A stretch of DNA of 64,000 bases from Amborella trichopoda (taxonomy: Eukaryota > Streptophyta > Magnoliopsida > Amborellales > Amborellaceae). Shown piece by piece: positions 1 to 11,780 of this stretch (position 1 is the first letter of the stretch; every line of letters starts with the position of its first letter). Below the pieces are notes generated by a model that ran no database searches, was not told the DNA's origin, and saw only the letters and a program-made list of their open reading frames with translations. Where the stretch lies: positions 5,657,685 to 5,721,684 of the forward strand of contig NW_006499973.1 in the NCBI RefSeq assembly GCF_000471905.2, written 5' to 3'. The position numbers and the translations under genes were made by a program.

Positions 1-119
1 AGGATGAGAAGAGTATGAAAGACAAGAGGATAAAGGAGAGAGAGGGCAGGAAGGCATAGCCAGGGTTAGACATTGTCGACTGAGTTAGAAAAGGAGAGAT
101 AAAATCGATCGACGTTAGT

Positions 120-715
120 CTTTATCGATTGATCAAAGAGGAGAGAGAAAATCAATCAGTGTTGGGCTTCATCGATTGACAAAAGAAAAAAGAGAAAACC
201 AATCGACGCTAGGCTTCGTTAATTGAGAGAAGAGGAGAGAGAAAACTAATCGACATTAGGTTTCATCAACTGATAAAAGAAGAGAGAGAAACCCAATCGA
301 TGTTAGGCTTCATCGATTGATAGAGGAAAAGAGTGCTAGGTTTCATCGATTGTGACAGAAGAGAGAGAAAACCAACCGACACTAGGCTTCATCAGTTGTG
401 ACAGAAGAGAGAGAAAACCAATCGACATTAGTTTGCACCAGTTATGATAGAAGAGAGAGAAAAATAACCGGTGTTAGGCTTCACCAATTGTGACAAAAGA
501 GAGAAAACCAACCGGCGTTAGACTTCATCGGTTGTGGCAGAAGAGAGAGAAAACCCACCGATGCTAGGCTTCACTAGTTGTGATAGAAGAAAGCGACAAT
601 CAATAGGTGCTAGGCTTCACCAGTTGTGACAGAAGAAAAAGACAATCAACAGGTACTAAGCTCGCCGGTTGTGACAAAAGAAAGAGAGAATCAACAAGCA
701 CTAGGCTTCACCATT
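120..715. repeat. Hairpin minisatellite array B1 (period about 43-57 bp, ~11 copies)
   Basis: Each unit has a short dyad followed by a purine spacer (AGAAGAGAGAGAAA). The best unit has CAATCGATG at 294-302 and CATCGATTG at 311-319, a perfect 9-bp inverted repeat with an 8-nt loop (TTAGGCTT). Other units vary as CAACCGGCG, CAATCGACG and so on, so the dyad is only partly kept. The same module recurs at 8.86-9.36 kb. Confidence 0.85.
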
Positions 716-723
716 TACATTAG

Positions 724-1068
724 AAGAGGATGGATGAAGATATAGATGAGAAGAAGAGAGAGAAGAGATAGAGATGAGAAGAAGGGAAGAGAGACAAAGA
801 AATAGAGATGTGAAGAAAAGAAGAGAGAGAAAAAGATAAAGATGAGAAGGGAAGAGAGAGAAAGAGATAGAAATGAGAAGGGATGAGAGAGAAAGAGATA
901 AAGATGAGAAGAAAAGAAAAGAGAAAGAGATAAAGATGAGAAGTAAGGAGAGAGAAATAGGGGAGGAGAGAGAAAGAGGGGAGGAGAGAGAAAGAGGGAA
1001 GGAGAGAGAAAGAGATAGAGATAAGAAGAGAGGAAAGAGAAAGAGGGGAGGAGAGAGAAAGTTACCTG
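724..1068. repeat. GA-rich low-complexity tract
   Basis: Nearly pure purine strand made of GAGAAG, GAGAGA and GATGAGAAG words. It gives long serine/leucine-rich open frames on the minus strand that are an artefact of composition. The same tract follows the hairpin array in copy B2. Confidence 0.9.
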
Positions 1069-1206
1069 CTCGAAGGGTACCAACCCTTTTCTGCTCTCTC
1101 CACTTTCTCTCTCCAAGACATACCCATAAACTCAAGCAAAAATCATAATTTTATCGATTGATCAAAGAAGAATGAATCTGTCTTTTGTATAATGAGGCAG
1201 TGCCTG

Positions 1207-1214
1207 TTTATATA
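1207..1214 (-). promoter_or_regulatory. Candidate LTR TATA box, copy B1
   Basis: TATATAAA on the minus strand, followed by AGGCACTGCCTCATT about where a start site would fall (~1180). The same box with similar flanks is found at 9736-9743 and 55702-55709, which supports a functional origin. Conservation in all three copies is seen; promoter function is inferred. Confidence 0.5.
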
Positions 1215-3479
1215 GAATTGAGCTAAATATGGGTGTACAATTGAAAACTACCTAGAATTGAAGATAATTACAATTAATTGGATTTAAAGAAATTCTAAAA
1301 AAAGTTACAAAAGGACTGTTTTGCCCCAACTTAACAATGTTTGGAATTTCATAACAGTCCCTATTGCTGCCCGAGAAGTTGCGTGATCTTTCGTGGCTGA
1401 CCCGAGGTCGTTCTAATGCTCGTTTGATCGAAATATTATGGTTTTCTTATAGGACTCGGCATAGTGATCATTTCGATACCAACTTCGAGCATGTTTCTTC
1501 TTGATGTTTCGTCTTGATTTTTTCATTGAATCACACTGAGCATGTTGTCACAATCATATTGCAATGAACGTAGCTTGATTTTGTATCCGGATAAAGATTT
1601 TGTCCTCCTAAATTTTTGCCATAATCTTGAAATCTGGTGACTGGAATTTTCAACAGCTTTGATGCCTTCGTGCATAAAATCCAACCGTTCATCGTATACG
1701 AGGTTATGACCAGGGATAGCCTTTGACCTCACACACCTAATGCAATTAGTTTCATTCTAATCAGGTATGCGAGCGTTGTGATCTAGCTGCTCGAATGAGG
1801 CGTGCTACTATTGAATTTTTTGCAACTTCCTTCATGGATCAACGACTTTGTTTGCTTTGATGAGATGAACTCGTCAAATTTGAGAGCAATCCGACTTGGA
1901 AAGAGTGAGATATAGGCCGCGAAAGTGACTACCTGTGACGGAGCAAACAATCAGCTTTAATGGTGTTTTGGTGCAGTGAGGCCACACGGGAATAGTGTTC
2001 GGCTTACCCCTTTTTAGTCTTTTACCCATAACTTTGTTCTGGAGTGTGCGATTAAGTCAAAAATTGACCCATAGGGGTTTTTGACCTTGCCGGATCTAAT
2101 GGAGGTGGTCCCACATCAGTTTGATGCATCAAAATCTAATCGTGGGATCCATTTCAGGGTGTTAGAGACTTATTTTGTCAAAATGTTTTCTTTGTGTTCA
2201 CTGTCTTAGACATGTCTGATCGTGATGAAACTCGATTGGTTGTCTTTTGAAGTGCTGATGATGATCCTGACCAATTCTGGGGCCATTCTGATACTATTGG
2301 GAATTTCCACTGTTTTGTAGACTTTGTTGACCTGCTTCCTACTAAGGACCAAGGCGCTAAAAAATACGTGCAAACAGCTTGCCCCACTGATTATTGTGCT
2401 TCAAGGGAATCGAGAAGGACAATCATTTGGAAAAATTCTTTCAGCTTTTACTTTTTTCCTTCCTAGCCACAGGATCCATGAATGCCGAAGAGATTCACGT
2501 AACGGTGTAACCAGGCTACTCAGATGTAGGGATGCATTTTTCGCGTGTCCTCCCATGGAGACTTTAGGGGGAGAAGAGACTTTTTTTAGGGATCTTGTCT
2601 AAGTCCTCACCCTTATGCGAACTGGTGGTGATTCTGAAGCTGAGGATTTTATATGGACCTCGTCAGTCAAAATCAGGCCCGTCTAGTAATTGAGTGTCAT
2701 GAAGAAGGGTATCATCCCTATTTGGTCTGGGTCGTTAGTTTGCTTTAGTAGGCGTTATTTGCTGCTACACCAGGTTTGCTTTTGAAGTTCAAAGTACCAT
2801 TATGGGTCTCGTTTACCGAGTCCAGTAGGGGGCAGGTTCTATTAACTGATTTCGAAGGTTTGGTAGTGCCGACTAGACGAGCTGACGTCTCTGGTAGGTT
2901 CTCCCCTTGCTTTGTCAGTTTCCTACCTTTAGAGTATTTATTTCTTAAAGTATGTTTGTGACTTCGTGGGAATAATGTTCTTCCTAATGAGACTTGTCTT
3001 ACCGTCTTAGCGAGTCTTCTTTCTTTCGAGTCCTTTTGCAACTGAACTTAAGTCGTCGGATTCTTTTCCTTGAAGCTCATATTTTGGAGTCTTGGTATTG
3101 TGATACCAAGGATTTTCTACTTTCAAGTGAGGGCTGAAGTCACTTGTTGAGATGAGTGCGACATCAACCTATTTTTTTGTCCAAGCATCCTACGCGGATT
3201 TTCACTTGAACTTGGGAAGCAATGCTGTAGAGACGGTTTTGACCAACGTCTTTTAATTTTGGGGCTCTTTTACCCATAACCTTTTGGCTATGTCCACCCA
3301 TTTCATTCATTTTTACTCACGATCCCTTTCGGGTTTTCACTGTGCACAGTTTTTATTCACAGAACTATTTTACTCATGGTTTCATGACCATGCTCATCTG
3401 TCATTTTTACTCATGGCGTTCCCTTGTTGAGGCATACACACCATACCCGTTATTTCATCATTCTTTTTGTGAAGGCATG

Positions 3480-4560
3480 TTTAAGGTCATGCCATTGGGA
3501 CCTGGAAGAAACATTTTAATGTCATGCAGCCTGGACGTGCACTATGGTTTAAGGCCTTACAGCTGGACCATGGTGGTGATGAATGACAAACCATGGAGGC
3601 CATTGAGTGAGGATGATGGTGGTTTGACTCAACTGGGGAATTGGCACTAGGCTACTTATGAAAGATGGATGATGTACGAAATGTGAGTGGACGATGGTGA
3701 GCCACCAACTTACAACGAGTATGAATAGTGGGATGGTTCACCGTATTGTGAGAGCAGGTGAGACTCACTAGGGAATGAGGTATGGTGACGAAGTGAATGA
3801 ACTCTCTGAGGAGGTAATGAAGATGGCGCGCACATACTAACAGGTAGGTTAGGGAAGGTGTGCGTGAAAAGTACACGTAAAAGGCATGTGCACGTATGTG
3901 GGTGCGAGTTTATGATCATGCCTTCTGGACCTGTGCAAAGCAGTTTATCGTCATGCGACCAGGACGTGCACTATGGTTTGAGGGTCATACAGCTGGACAG
4001 TGGTTATGCAGTTTAAAGTCATATAACTAGGACCGTGTAGTTTAGGGTCGTGAAGCGAGACCTTCGCTATAGTTTAAGATCATATAGTTCGGACTATGGT
4101 GCTGAGACTTTTAACGTCATGTGACTAGGATGTGTACTATAACTTAAAGTGGATGACAATCTGACTCCTTGGGGATAGGACGGTTAAGGCCATACACAAG
4201 TTGAGGGCTCAGATAGAAATGGGGCCCTGATGAAGGATGGCTAACAAAAGCGGACTTAACTAAGGCTTAGTGGGAGGTAAGCATACTCTCTAAGGTGAAA
4301 GATGGCTTGTTGTGAAATAGACCCAGCGAGAAATGAAGGGGTAAGAATGACCCTAACTTCACTGGGGATAATGGGTTGTACTATGGGTGTGACTCCTATG
4401 GGGATGAGGGATAGCTCCTAACTCCATTAGAGATGATAGCCCACAATTTGGGTGCAACAGCCTGGGGATGACAGGTCACGGCTTGGGTGCAACCCCACTA
4501 AGGATAAGTGGTAGGGCGCACAAGACTTCAACCTGGAGTAGGTGACAATAGGCTACTTGA
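3480..4560. repeat. Two degenerate minisatellites in B1
   Basis: Between 3480 and 4150, variants of GTCATGCAGCTGGACGTG and CACTATGGTTTAAGG recur roughly every 40-90 bp. Between 4340 and 4560, variants of ACTCCACTGGGGATGA and TTGGGTGCAAC recur about every 45-50 bp. Both are badly decayed. No convincing gene lies here; the small open frames are scattered over both strands. Confidence 0.6.
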
Positions 4561-4569
4561 AATACGGTC

Positions 4570-4955
4570 GGTGTCAGGTGTAGTGCTAGTGGTTTCTTTT
4601 GAGTATTCAACCAGTGTTGAGTTCTCAAAACACAACTGGCACTAGGTTGTTAAAGACTCAGCAGGCACTGTGAACAACCTATGATATTTTTTAAAGACAA
4701 CCGGTGCTAAGTTAACTAGCGTTAAGGTAATTTGGAAACACACCCAATGTAAAATCAACTTGTGCTAGAGTCATTTAAAACCACACCTGACGCTAAGTCC
4801 TCTAGTGCTAGGGTTGTTTTGAAAGCACACCCGGCGCTAAGTCAATCGGTGCTAGGGTTGTTTGGAAATACACCTAGCACAAAATCAATCGGCGTTAGGG
4901 TTGTTTGGAAAACACAGCCCGCACTAAGTCCACTGGCGCGGGGAATGGAATGATG
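4570..4955. repeat. Minisatellite with GGCGCTAAGTCAATCGGTGCTAGGG-like units
   Basis: Units of about 55-60 bp combine a CAACCGGTGCTA-like word, related to the 120-715 array, with GGTTGTTTGGAAACACAC. At least six copies are visible. The shared CCGGTGCTA word suggests both arrays grew from one ancestral module. A further scatter of the same word is at 5790-5965. Confidence 0.7.
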
Positions 4956-5099
4956 AGAGTTACCTCGAGCCTCGAATCAAAGACTGACTCGGCTCGTCAT
5001 CCCTTGACTTCCCTTGGACGTGACTGGAATTCCCAGTGTGCGCAGGGCATTTGAGGGTAGTGTGATCTATATAAGGGGGTAAAATCTCGTTTCCCATCA

Positions 5100-6244
5100 C
5101 TTTTTCACCAAGGGCAAAAAAAAAACTTAAGCGAGAATTTTGTTAACGGTGAGCAGAGGGTGCTTGATTGAAGTTCTGGCAAGCAGTGGGACTTCAGGAA
5201 AGGTTGTTGCATGGAAGGTTTTCGGCCAATAGTGGGATTCTGCAGGGAAGACCTTCGGGTGCAGACTTTGCCAAGAATTTGGCAAAGTTGCAAGGAAAGG
5301 AGCAGGAACGGAGAGTTCTCCGAGGACTTTTTCGGGAAACAGAAGAGGTTCCAGCTGCAGCAAGTTTTGGTAGAAGAGGCGAGAAGTGAAACAGTGAGCA
5401 TTTACGTGCTTCTTAGGAGTTTTTCAGAGATTTTGAAGAAGTTTCTCGGGGATTGAGGTAACATTTTGATGTTGTTAGTAGATTTTGCAGAGGTTCCCGG
5501 GACTTAAGGGAAGATTGCAGAATTTTTCGGTGAAGCCTTGGTGCTGTCTAAGAGAAAAACACAGGCAAGAGGGTTTTTCAGTAGGTTTTCCAATTGTGTA
5601 GAAGAAGGTCCTGCAGGAGACTAACGATCAGGGGAGGTGGACCGTTATAGAAGGCATATGATTGGTGGAGGTGATCCGTCATGGAGGTGAACCGTCGTAG
5701 GGAAGGGGTACGGTTACCTCCAGAAATCGTGCATCCATTAAGGAGGTGTGAAACTTAGGATTTGAAAACTAGGAATCTTGGGAAGCGAACAGTCGCGACA
5801 GGGCCAGTGCTAACAAAAGTGCAGTCGGCGCTCCGTTAATGGACGCTGATGGTTTGGAGTGCTGACACAACTAGTGCTGAACCTCAAGAAAGGCAATCGA
5901 TGTTAAGGATTAGGAGCACAATCGACGCTGGCCTTTGAAGGACACAGCCGGCGCTGGCTTCTATCGATGCTCATCAACACGTGTGGCTTATCATGGTGCG
6001 AAGAGTGATGCTCACTTATGAAAGTAGGTTATGTGCGGGATTTGCAGTGCTTGATGACGAGCTACATATGGCGATGTTCATGGGTCAGCAAAAAGTGGTG
6101 AATGATGATAGGGCGTGGCTTGTGGTACATGTTGGAAGCCAAATCCTCCATGTTTACAGTGAAGTCCATGTTGTTCTATGGAAGGGTACCCACTGTGAAA
6201 AGGGTATGCTTGCCATCATAGGCAAGTTCCTTGCCAGGGCAACC
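5100..6244. other. B1 interior without recognisable gene
   Basis: GA/TTT-rich sequence including GAGGTGGACCGTYRTRG repeats around 5630-5710. Several open frames of 60-120 codons occur on both strands. None shows a motif I recognise, and most overlap each other. I treat the stretch as repeat interior. Confidence 0.4.
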
Positions 6245-6612
6245 TACTTTGTATGTTTGATATACACATCGAATGAATCCTATGTTGTGTATTTGATATA
6301 CACATCAGATGAAATGTCTGGCTTGTATGTTTGACACACACATCGGATGGAGTGAGGCTAACTTCTTGGAGTTGCTCTACTTTGTCTTCTGGCCTATAAC
6401 CATCCTCTTACTCGTCAGATGAATTAAAGCTAACTCTCCAAGTGGCTTCGCTTCTTCTTCATGAGGGAAGCCTTCTTTCGTGTGTTTGCTTCTTCCTTAT
6501 GGGGCAAGCATTTGTTTTGGCCTGTAACCGTCCTCTTATCCTCAGATACAAGAGCAACACTGCAAGTTTTGTTTGTAGCTGTCCTCTTATCCTCAGATAC
6601 AAGAGACTTGTA
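6245..6612. repeat. Two short tandem duplications (about 43 bp x3, about 57 bp x2)
   Basis: At 6248-6345 the words TGTATGTTTGATATACACATC and relatives occur three times. At 6520-6610, CCGTCCTCTTATCCTCAGAT and CTGTCCTCTTATCCTCAGAT follow one another. The second repeat ends just before the TGCAATAAAA region, where the inferred LTR begins on the minus strand. Confidence 0.7.
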
Positions 6613-6699
6613 ACCTCCCTAATAATGGGCTTCTTGTAACTTGTAACTCATTTTTACTGCAATAAAAAGAGTTAGAATTTTTTTTGGACTATCTTGCTT

Positions 6700-7056
6700 A
6701 TTTTCGTGTTGAGTCCCTTGCTTTTGAATACATGTCATGAATAATACTTCTTTAGGGGGCATTGCTTTCCCTCCTTCAGAATGTACCAGTATGTAGGCTC
6801 CGTTGGGTGAGACCTTCTTGACTATAAAGGGACCTTCCTACTTAGGCTCAAACTTCCCTTTACGTCGATCGTACAATCTGGAAGGCGAGATCAAGGAACC
6901 TAACCAGCTCGGAGACTCCACTGGGGACATACTACCCCTTAGTCGGTTCGCTCTTATTTGATCAGTATTCTCTTTTACTTTCTGCATAATTCCTATGGCA
7001 TCTGGGTTGTTCAACCCGTTCATTCGAGTCGAGGACTTCCTTATCCCGACACTCAT
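6700..7056 (-). pseudogene. Ty3/gypsy integrase C-terminal fragment
   Basis: The minus strand encodes YDRRKGKFEPK, a TAG codon (6838-6840), then EGPFIVKKVSPNGAYILVH and a short tail. This is the chromodomain-less integrase C-terminal module (GKFEPxWEGPFxVKKV) of plant Ty3/gypsy elements, which binds DNA in the pre-integration complex. The stop sits exactly where the family has Trp, so TGG to TAG decay is likely. The upstream core with the D-D-E residues is not recognisable in this copy. It lies directly upstream, in its own sense, of repeat B1, as expected for a pol 3' end running into a 3' UTR/LTR. The motif is seen; the link to B1 is inference. Confidence 0.75.
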
Positions 7057-8780
7057 GGCTGCCCCAGGGAAGCGAACAGCTCAAGCTTCCTTCCCTACTC
7101 TCCTTCTGAGTCACGACTCATGATATGGTTCCTAGGTTCTCTCTTAGATCAGTGCGAGGGGGGACTTAAAGGTCCCTGCCTCCTCGCCTTCTCTACTTGG
7201 TGGACCCTCCACCAAGGTCCCTTGCATCGGTGGCACATCTACCACCGCACACAGCACGCACCCTGCTACTGGCAAGCCTCTTGCCGGTCATATTGCTGAG
7301 GTACATCAGAAGGTTGCTCCAACCGCTTTTGTATGAGGCAAGCAAATTGTCGTCGTTCTTGAGGTTCGCCGTGAGGCAAACCCCCATACTCCTTCACCAC
7401 TCCGAACCTTTGTAGGCTGGGTGCACCGAGGTGGAGACCCTACGGCCTCCACCTCTCGCCCACACTTACAGGCTTGTGGTCCAACCACTCAAGCCACACC
7501 TCGGGGCAACCTTCACGTTACCTTGAACTTGCATTCAAGACTAGGCCTTTTCAGGCCGAGCCCTATGCATGTCATGCATTCTATAGCTCGGGGCAACGAT
7601 AGCTCTATGCCGCCTCGAGTACATGAGGGTCGACCGCCCCGTCCTCCCTCTCATCACACACATCTCCATCTTCTGAGAGATCAGGTTCCTCGTCCGTCAC
7701 AAACACCAGCTCATGGGTCTCGGCCTCCTCAAGTCGAACCCCGTGACCAAGCCCGACTGACCCCCAAGTCACCCGGACGACTAAGCTTAAAAATGCACAT
7801 GCACCATCTTTCAGGTTTCTCCCTGACCTTGACTCAGGCGGAGTCATGGACAGGCTCCTTCCCCCGTCGCTCTTCCGACACCTAGCAAGCACCTTGAGCC
7901 CTGGTACTCAAAGTCTTCCTGAAGAGTACCATCTTTAGCCAACCTCAAGTCAGCTCTACACCCGGATCCCACAAAGGAATTCGGGGCAACGACCTGATGT
8001 CAGACAAAGGCCTCCAGCCTCCAAGGTAGGAATCCAGGTGGTTAGGTGCCTCGATCTCGCCCTCCGGATCCCTGGGGGACACGTGTCTTGGGTTTCGGGG
8101 AAGACTCAGGCCATTTGTGAGATCGCTCTCTCAAGAACCTCATTCGAAAATGGGGGCAGGTATTACCAACCGATGAGAGAGGAATTTAAAACGTGGGTTC
8201 GGGACTTACTCGGGCTGACTCGCATGGGCGCCCTCTTAGATCATCAAGAAAGCCCCCCAGTAATAAAATTGGTTCGAAATCGCCTCCCTTGGCTCATATT
8301 CTTCTTATTTTCTGCTTTTCTGCAATCATAAACATATATAGCAAAGGTTATGAGACGAGTGGGTCAGACCTCACCCTTTTTCTCTCTAATGAGACAAGCA
8401 TGTGCATTCAAGAAGAAGAAAGAAAGACGGGGGGAGAGAAAAATTCGACCAAGCGAGATGATCAAAGCAATGACTAAACTAATAGATATGTGGCCTAACG
8501 TGGTAGCAAAACGAGCTTGATAACAAAGACCGGCTTACAGGATCATTACTAGACGTTACTACCAATATCGACTAGCTAGGCACGATGGTCAGTTTGTCGT
8601 GGTAGTAAAGTGGACCAAGTGTTCTTGACACAACAACATTACGGCTAGACGACAGAACTACCATGAGAGGCTAACCTCCATCCCTTTTAGTCAAACAAAA
8701 GCGTAGCAAAGTAGGGGTTAAAAAGAAGAAGGGAACACGAACAGTCAGAAGAAGAGAGAAGAAGGAATAAAGGAGAGAGA
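7057..8780. other. Degenerate retroelement-like interior, no gene recognised
   Basis: GC-richer than its surroundings, with overlapping open frames on both strands (up to 154 codons), none carrying a recognised motif. Its position upstream of the minus-strand integrase tail suggests scrambled internal sequence of the same element. From 8490 to 8700 it holds an unassigned stretch with repeated TGGTAGTAA/ACGTTACTACC-type words. Confidence 0.35.
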
Positions 8781-8859
8781 AGAAGGGAGAAAAGATGTAG
8801 ACGACGTTAGACATTGCCAACTCTATCAGAAGATGGGAGAGAGAGAAAAAGAATCAATT

Positions 8860-9365
8860 GACGCTGGGTCAATCAGTTCTAGGTCTCGCCAGTTGATACA
8901 AGAAGAGAGAGAAAGCCAATCGGTGCTAGGTCTCACCAGTTGACAAAAGAAGAGAGAGAAGGTCAATCGGCGCTGTGTCTCGCCAATTGACAGAAGAAGA
9001 GAGAGAAAGCCAACCGGTGCTAGGCCTCACCAATTGACAGAAGAAGAGAGAGAATGACAATCGATGCTAGGTCTAACCAATTGATAAAAGAAGAGAGAGA
9101 AGGTCAACCGGCATTAGGTCTGTTTAGTTGATAGAAGAAGAGAGAGAAGGCCAACTGGTGCTAGGTCTCACTGGTTGCTAGAAGAAGAGAGAGAAGGCCA
9201 ACCTGCGCTAAGTCTCACCAGTTGATAGAGGAAGAGAGAGAAAATCAACTAACGCTAGGTCTCACCGGCTGATAGACGAAGAGGGAGAAGACCAATCGAT
9301 GCTAGGTCCATCCACTGATAGAGGAATAAAGAGAAAACCAACACCACTAGGTCTCGTTAACTGGT
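8860..9365. repeat. Hairpin minisatellite array B2 (about 10 copies, period 46-50 bp)
   Basis: Units read CAATCGGTGCTAGGTCT, then CACCAGTTGA, then a purine spacer AGAAGAAGAGAGAGAA. The dyad CAAYYGGTG/CACCRGTTG is kept in several units, though others have lost pairing. It is more regular than the B1 array. Confidence 0.85.
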
Positions 9366-9592
9366 AGATGAAGAGGGAGAAGAAGAGAGTGAGAGAGAGA
9401 AGAGAGAAAGAAGAGAGATAAAGAGAGAAAGAAGAGATAGAAAGAGACAAGAGAGAAAAAGATAGAGAAGAGAGAAAGAGAGAAGAGAGGGAAGAGAGGG
9501 AAGAGAGAAAGAGAGAAGAGGGAGAAAGAGAGAACAGAGAGAAGAGAGAGAAGAGAAAAAAAGAGAGAAGAGAGAGCAGAGAAGAGAAAGTT
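9366..9592. repeat. GA-rich tract, copy B2
   Basis: AGAGAGAAGAGAGAAAG-type purine run directly after the hairpin array, matching the position of the tract at 724-1068. Confidence 0.9.
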
Positions 9593-9735
9593 TTTTATTG
9601 AAAGGGTACCTGCCCTTTTCCTCTCTCACCCTCCGAGACGTCCTCAAAGGCTCGAGCAATTTTATTGAATCTTCAAAGAATCCACTCAAGAACGAGAGGT
9701 GGTGGGGGATCCTTTTTACAATGAGGGAGTGCTTA

Positions 9736-9743
9736 TTTATATA
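9736..9743 (-). promoter_or_regulatory. Candidate LTR TATA box, copy B2
   Basis: TATATAAA on the minus strand with the flank AAGCACTCCCTCATT, paralogous to 1207-1214. Confidence 0.5.
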
Positions 9744-11416
9744 GCGTTGTGCCCAAACATGGGTGGATTGATCAAAATTAGACCTAATTGTTGAAAATTA
9801 AGATTTAATTGAATTAAAAGAAACTCTAAAAATGGGTGCAAAAGGATTGGTTTTCTCCTGCCTAACAATGTTTGAATTTTCATAACAGTCCCTGTGGCTG
9901 TCCGAGAACCTGCGTGACCTTCTGTGGCTGACTCGGGGTTGTTCTGATGCCAGTTGGATCAAACTATTATTGTTTTCTTATAGGGCTGGGCACATTGATT
10001 GTTTTGATGCCAACTTCGAGCCATGAATTATATTTTTGAGTCATGATCACGAGACTTGAAATTTGTTTAAATCTTGGAAACTTCGGATCGGTAGTGCGAT
10101 CTTTCCTTAATGTTTTTCTATGATTTCTTCATCATAGCGCACTAAGCATGTCATCACAATCACGTGGCAACAATCGAAACATGATTTGGAGTGCGAACGA
10201 ACATTTCTCAACATTTGAGTTTTGGTTGGAATCTAAAATTCGACGGCCGAAATTTCAATTACTTCATCGGCTTCATGCATGAAATCTGGCCATCCATCAT
10301 GTACGTGGTTCGGTTCAATGATAACCCTGAACCTTAAGCACATAATGGAATTGGTTTTGCATCCATCCATTGCCCTTGCGTTGTGATTTGGTTAATTGAG
10401 CGAGGCGTGTCACTACTGAAGTTTTTGTAACTTCTTCACAGATCGGTAAATTCTCTCTAGCTTTCTTTCTGCTCGGATATCGTCTCAAAGCGTGCCACAT
10501 ATCAAATTGTTCATCTTGATGAGACAAATACGCTCACCAAATTTGAGAGCGATCCGATTTTGAACGAGTGAGTTACAGGCCCCGAAAGAGACTGCCCGTG
10601 ACTATAAAAACATCCACCTTTAATAGTGTTTTGGAGCAGTGAGGCCATACTGGAATAGTGTTCAGCCTCTCATGTTTCAATGTTTTGCTCATATCTTTGT
10701 TCCTGGGTATCTAATCATGCCGAAACTTAGCCCATGGGGATTTTCGATTGTGTCGGATCCAATGGCAGTGGTCCCATAGTGATTTGAGACACCAAAAATA
10801 TAGCTCCAGTTCTAGGGCCTGTTTCAAGGTGCTAAAGGCCAATTTTTCAAAAATTGTTTCCTTGTGTTAGTTGACTTAGACATGTCTGATCGTGATGAAA
10901 CTTGACAGGTGGTTTTTTGAAGTGCTGATGACGATCTTAAACAATTCTGGCACCATTCCTAGATTTTTGGGAATTTTCCACTGTTTTGTAGGCTTTATTG
11001 ACCTGCTTCCTACCAGGGACCAAGACGATGAAAAATATGTTCAAACAGCTTGCCCCACCGAATGTTGTGCTTTAAGAGAAGTGAGAAGGACAATCATTTG
11101 GAAAGTTTCCTTCAGCTTTTACTTTTTTCCTTCCTAGCCACAGGACCACATGAACGCCGAGGAGATTCACGTATTGGTGTAACTAAGCTGCTCAAACGTA
11201 GGGATGCATTGTTTGCGGGTCCATCCGTGGAGATTTTAGGGGGAGAAGAGACTTTTTGGTGACGTTTATTTGCTGCTACACTAGGTTTTCTTTTGATGAT
11301 CAGAGTGCCACTATTGGTCTCATCTACTGAGTACAGTCCGGGCAGGTTCTATTAGCTGATCCCGAAGGTCTGATCGTGCGAGCTAGGCGAGCTGAAGTCT
11401 CTGGTAGGTTAACACC

Positions 11417-11780
11417 TTGCCGATATTACAGAGGATGTTGGAAAATGTTCTTAAGGCTACCAAGGAGGAAATTATACAATATTTGAGTTCAGAGAAGCAC
11501 AAAAAAAAGGGTAGAGAAGCAAAGACTCCTAGGGCCTCATCTGCACAAACTGCACATACTAGTAAGAGGAAGCTAGAAGAAGAGAAGGAGGAAGAGGCAG
11601 ATTAAGAAGAAACAGAGGAGGATGAACGTTATATTGAAGAGAGAGATGAATTTGACGATGATGGCCTCGACTTTGATGTATATGATGAGGATTGCCCATA
11701 AGAGCTAATCTATGGGATGTTTGGAAAGAAAGAAATCGTAGAACTTTTGATGGAGTAGCATGCTCTTTTGATAGGCTTAT
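11417..11780 (+). pseudogene. Unassigned acidic protein fragment cut by family-A LTR
   Basis: The frame starting at ATG 11417 runs 62 codons. It is lysine-rich (KHKKKGREAK, TSKRKLEEEKEEEAD) and stops with TAA at 11603. The same frame then continues with an acidic stretch (EETEEDERYIEERDEFDDDG), a second stop at 11699-11701, and further coding-like sequence until the LTR begins at 11781. The charge pattern suggests a disordered nuclear or transposon-protein tail, but I do not recognise the family. The retroelement insertion at 11781 interrupts it. The other half may lie beyond 32 kb, but I could not find it. Confidence 0.3.

Larger units (their letters stand above)
1..6650 (-). mobile_element. 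LTR-like repeat B1 (Ty3/gypsy-derived, minisatellite-rich), partial
   Basis: The stretch 1-3060 shares order and wording with 8.86-11.43 kb and, more weakly, with 55.4-57.1 and 58.4-58.7 kb, so it is one dispersed family. Landmarks in common are a purine-rich array, a GGTACC-containing segment, a minus-strand TATA box, a segment near TTTCATAACAGTCCC, and a block around 2330-2600. Orientation is inferred to be minus, because TATATAAA reads on the minus strand and a Ty3/gypsy integrase tail lies just beyond on the same strand (6700-7056). No open coding frame is present. The left end lies outside the window and the LTR boundaries are not resolved, so calling it an LTR is inference. Ordinary unique sequence is excluded by the other two copies. 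Confidence 0.55.
8860..11425 (-). mobile_element. LTR-like repeat B2, second copy
   Basis: Collinear with 120-2960 of the window: hairpin array, GA tract, GGGTACCTGCCC segment, TATA box, AACAGTCCC segment and the block at 10860-11425. Relative to B1 it lacks about 150 bp, since 11264 joins sequence that in B1 is split between 2600 and 2745. It stops abruptly near 11425, where unrelated sequence starts. Divergence by eye is moderate, with many transitions. No protein is encoded. Confidence 0.65.

Noticed and set aside
701..1135. Minus-strand Ser/Leu-rich open frames
   Set aside because: They translate a GA repeat; composition alone keeps them open.
7421..7885. 154-codon plus-strand open frame
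   Set aside because: No recognised motif, overlaps a minus frame of similar length, and lies in degenerate retroelement sequence.
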